Positions 5,601 through 6,376 of a DNA stretch of 6,376 nucleotides are shown piece by piece. The stretch comes from Oligoflexia bacterium (GTDB lineage Bacteria; Bdellovibrionota; Bdellovibrionia; Bdellovibrionales; UBA1609): contig JAPPIY010000031.1 in NCBI GenBank assembly GCA_026914095.1, positions 1 to 6,376 on the forward strand, in the 5' to 3' direction. Under the pieces are notes generated by a model. That model had not been told where the DNA came from and ran no database searches. It saw only the letters and a list, made by a program, of their open reading frames with translations. How positions within the stretch are numbered: position 1 is the stretch's first letter; every line of letters starts with the position of its first letter. The position numbers and the translations under genes were made by a program.

Positions 5601-6376
5601 TCAATCCCGGCTTTGGTATTCCATCACCTGAGAGAAGATCACAATAATTATCACAACAACTAAAGCCACAATGACAAGATATTTTAAAAAGACTGAAAAA
5701 TCCGCTCCTTTTATTTCCTCATCTGCACTGCTGGTTTTAGCTGGTTTCCTATCTGGCGCCAATTGGCTTTTTTTTGAATCACTTCCAACAGAGCCTGTTC
5801 TTTCAGAGGCTTTAGCCACTTTAAAAACAGGTTTTTCTTGCTCTTCCTGTTCGACTTCCTGCCTGTAAGCTTCTCCTAAATAACCCTGCGCTCCCTGAGG
5901 ACGAAAGCGAACCCTCTTATAGCCTTGATTGCTATCAGAAAACTGTCCGCCCTCATCGCCGGATCCAAGCCCCCTCCCACGAGAGCCTGCTCTTTTTTTC
6001 CGCCTTTTTTTTCGTTTTTTGGAAGAAAGATTTGAAGAAAAAGCGGAAAAAGAAGCTGGGCTGTTGGAGCTGTCTCCTAAAGAGCTTCCAGATCCTCCTT
6101 CACTTAAACCTAAAGAATCACTGCCTGAACCCGAAGAAGAGCCTGCCTTATGCCTGTCAGAGTTTTTATTTTTCCCTTTAGATTTAGAATCTTTAAAAGT
6201 TTTTCCCTTATTTTTATCGTTATTTCCAGAGCTAGATCCTGATTTCCCACTCCCGTCATCACTGCCATTACCCTCATTGTTACCGTCGTTGCCGTTGCCA
6301 CTACCACTGCCACCGCCGCTACCACTCCCGTCATCACTGCCATTACCCTCATTGTTACCGTCGTTGCCGTTGCCAC
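5601..6376 (-). CDS. Low-complexity repeat protein with C-terminal membrane anchor (C-terminal part)
   Basis: One frame stays open from the right edge of the window to a TGA at 5601-5603, giving the C-terminal 257 residues of a protein whose start lies outside. In protein order it shows Gly/Asn/Ser/Asp repeats (NGNDGNNEGNGSDDGSG, twice), a Lys/Asn/Ser-rich stretch, a Ser/Gly stretch, a cluster of ten Lys/Arg residues (5991-6020), a less repetitive segment containing QGYKRVRFRPQGAQGYLGEA, a Glu/Gln run, and a single strongly hydrophobic helix (about 5631-5690) followed by a nine-residue tail. I do not recognise a family. The layout suggests a disordered, membrane-tethered or surface protein, but sidedness cannot be told without the N-terminus. 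Absence of stops over 258 codons, sensible composition and the clear membrane helix support a real gene. The other open frame across the repeats is a by-product of them. Confidence 0.8.
   Translation of the reverse strand, partial: GNGNDGNNEGNGSDDGSGSGGGSGSGNGNDGNNEGNGSDDGSGKSGSSSGNNDKNKGKTFKDSKSKGKNKNSDRHKAGSSSGSGSDSLGLSEGGSGSSLGDSSNSPASFSAFSSNLSSKKRKKRRKKRAGSRGRGLGSGDEGGQFSDSNQGYKRVRFRPQGAQGYLGEAYRQEVEQEEQEKPVFKVAKASERTGSVGSDSKKSQLAPDRKPAKTSSADEEIKGADFSVFLKYLVIVALVVVIIIVIFSQVMEYQSRD
6247..6376. repeat. Coding tandem repeat, 75-nt period (25 residues)
   Basis: Bases 6247-6301 and 6322-6376 are identical over 55 nt, separated by a 20-nt variable spacer (6302-6321), giving a 75-nt period that keeps the minus-strand reading frame. 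Each copy encodes a Gly/Asn/Asp/Ser-rich unit. The second copy ends exactly at the window edge, so more units may follow. Identity at synonymous positions indicates recent duplication or gene conversion. Confidence 0.92.

Noticed and set aside
5671..5868. Plus-strand frame opposite the membrane-anchored protein, with a hydrophobic stretch
   Set aside because: It lies wholly antisense to the better supported minus-strand gene, with no ribosome site or family resemblance.
6110..6376. A second minus-strand frame over the repeats giving a Met/Thr/Val/Ala-rich repetitive peptide
   Set aside because: It is an alternate frame of the tandem repeat; the frame ending at 5601 is longer, continues to a sensible membrane helix and explains the composition.

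Overview
This 6.4 kb bacterial window is moderately AT-rich and tightly packed. It has seven protein-coding genes, two of them running off the edges, and no rRNA, tRNA, CRISPR array or insertion sequence that I can see. A Tad-type secretion/pilus membrane protein together with a DivIVA-family protein suggests a Gram-negative lineage such as Bdellovibrionota, Myxococcota, Elusimicrobiota or Omnitrophota. I lean weakly to a Bdellovibrio relative because I recall proC lying near divIVA there. No gene in the window fixes the taxonomy.

Left part (1-1517, minus strand): a compact operon read right to left. It encodes a TadC-like platform protein, then a small DUF192 protein starting 1 nt after the tadC stop, then an FHA-domain protein overlapping DUF192 by 14 nt and continuing past base 1. 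All three have recognisable Shine-Dalgarno sequences. tadC heads the cluster here, with no tadB or tadA directly upstream.

Middle part: divergent from tadC, the plus strand carries proC (proline biosynthesis, with unusual substitutions in its signature motifs) and then a DivIVA-like coiled-coil protein. The divIVA stop codon overlaps the stop codon of holA (DNA polymerase III delta subunit), which runs on the minus strand. Divergent from holA is a class V PLP aminotransferase of the alanine-glyoxylate / serine-pyruvate type. These four genes lack clear Shine-Dalgarno sequences, unlike the Tad-type operon.

Right part: after a gene-poor convergent gap of 217 nt (5384-5600) comes the C-terminal 257 residues of a long low-complexity protein on the minus strand, whose start lies beyond the window. 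It has Gly/Asn/Ser/Asp-rich tandem repeats (75-nt period, two 55-nt identical copies), a Lys/Arg cluster and one C-terminal transmembrane helix. It is the least explained feature of the window. The genes do not form one pathway: they cover a surface apparatus, amino-acid metabolism, cell pole/division, and replication.
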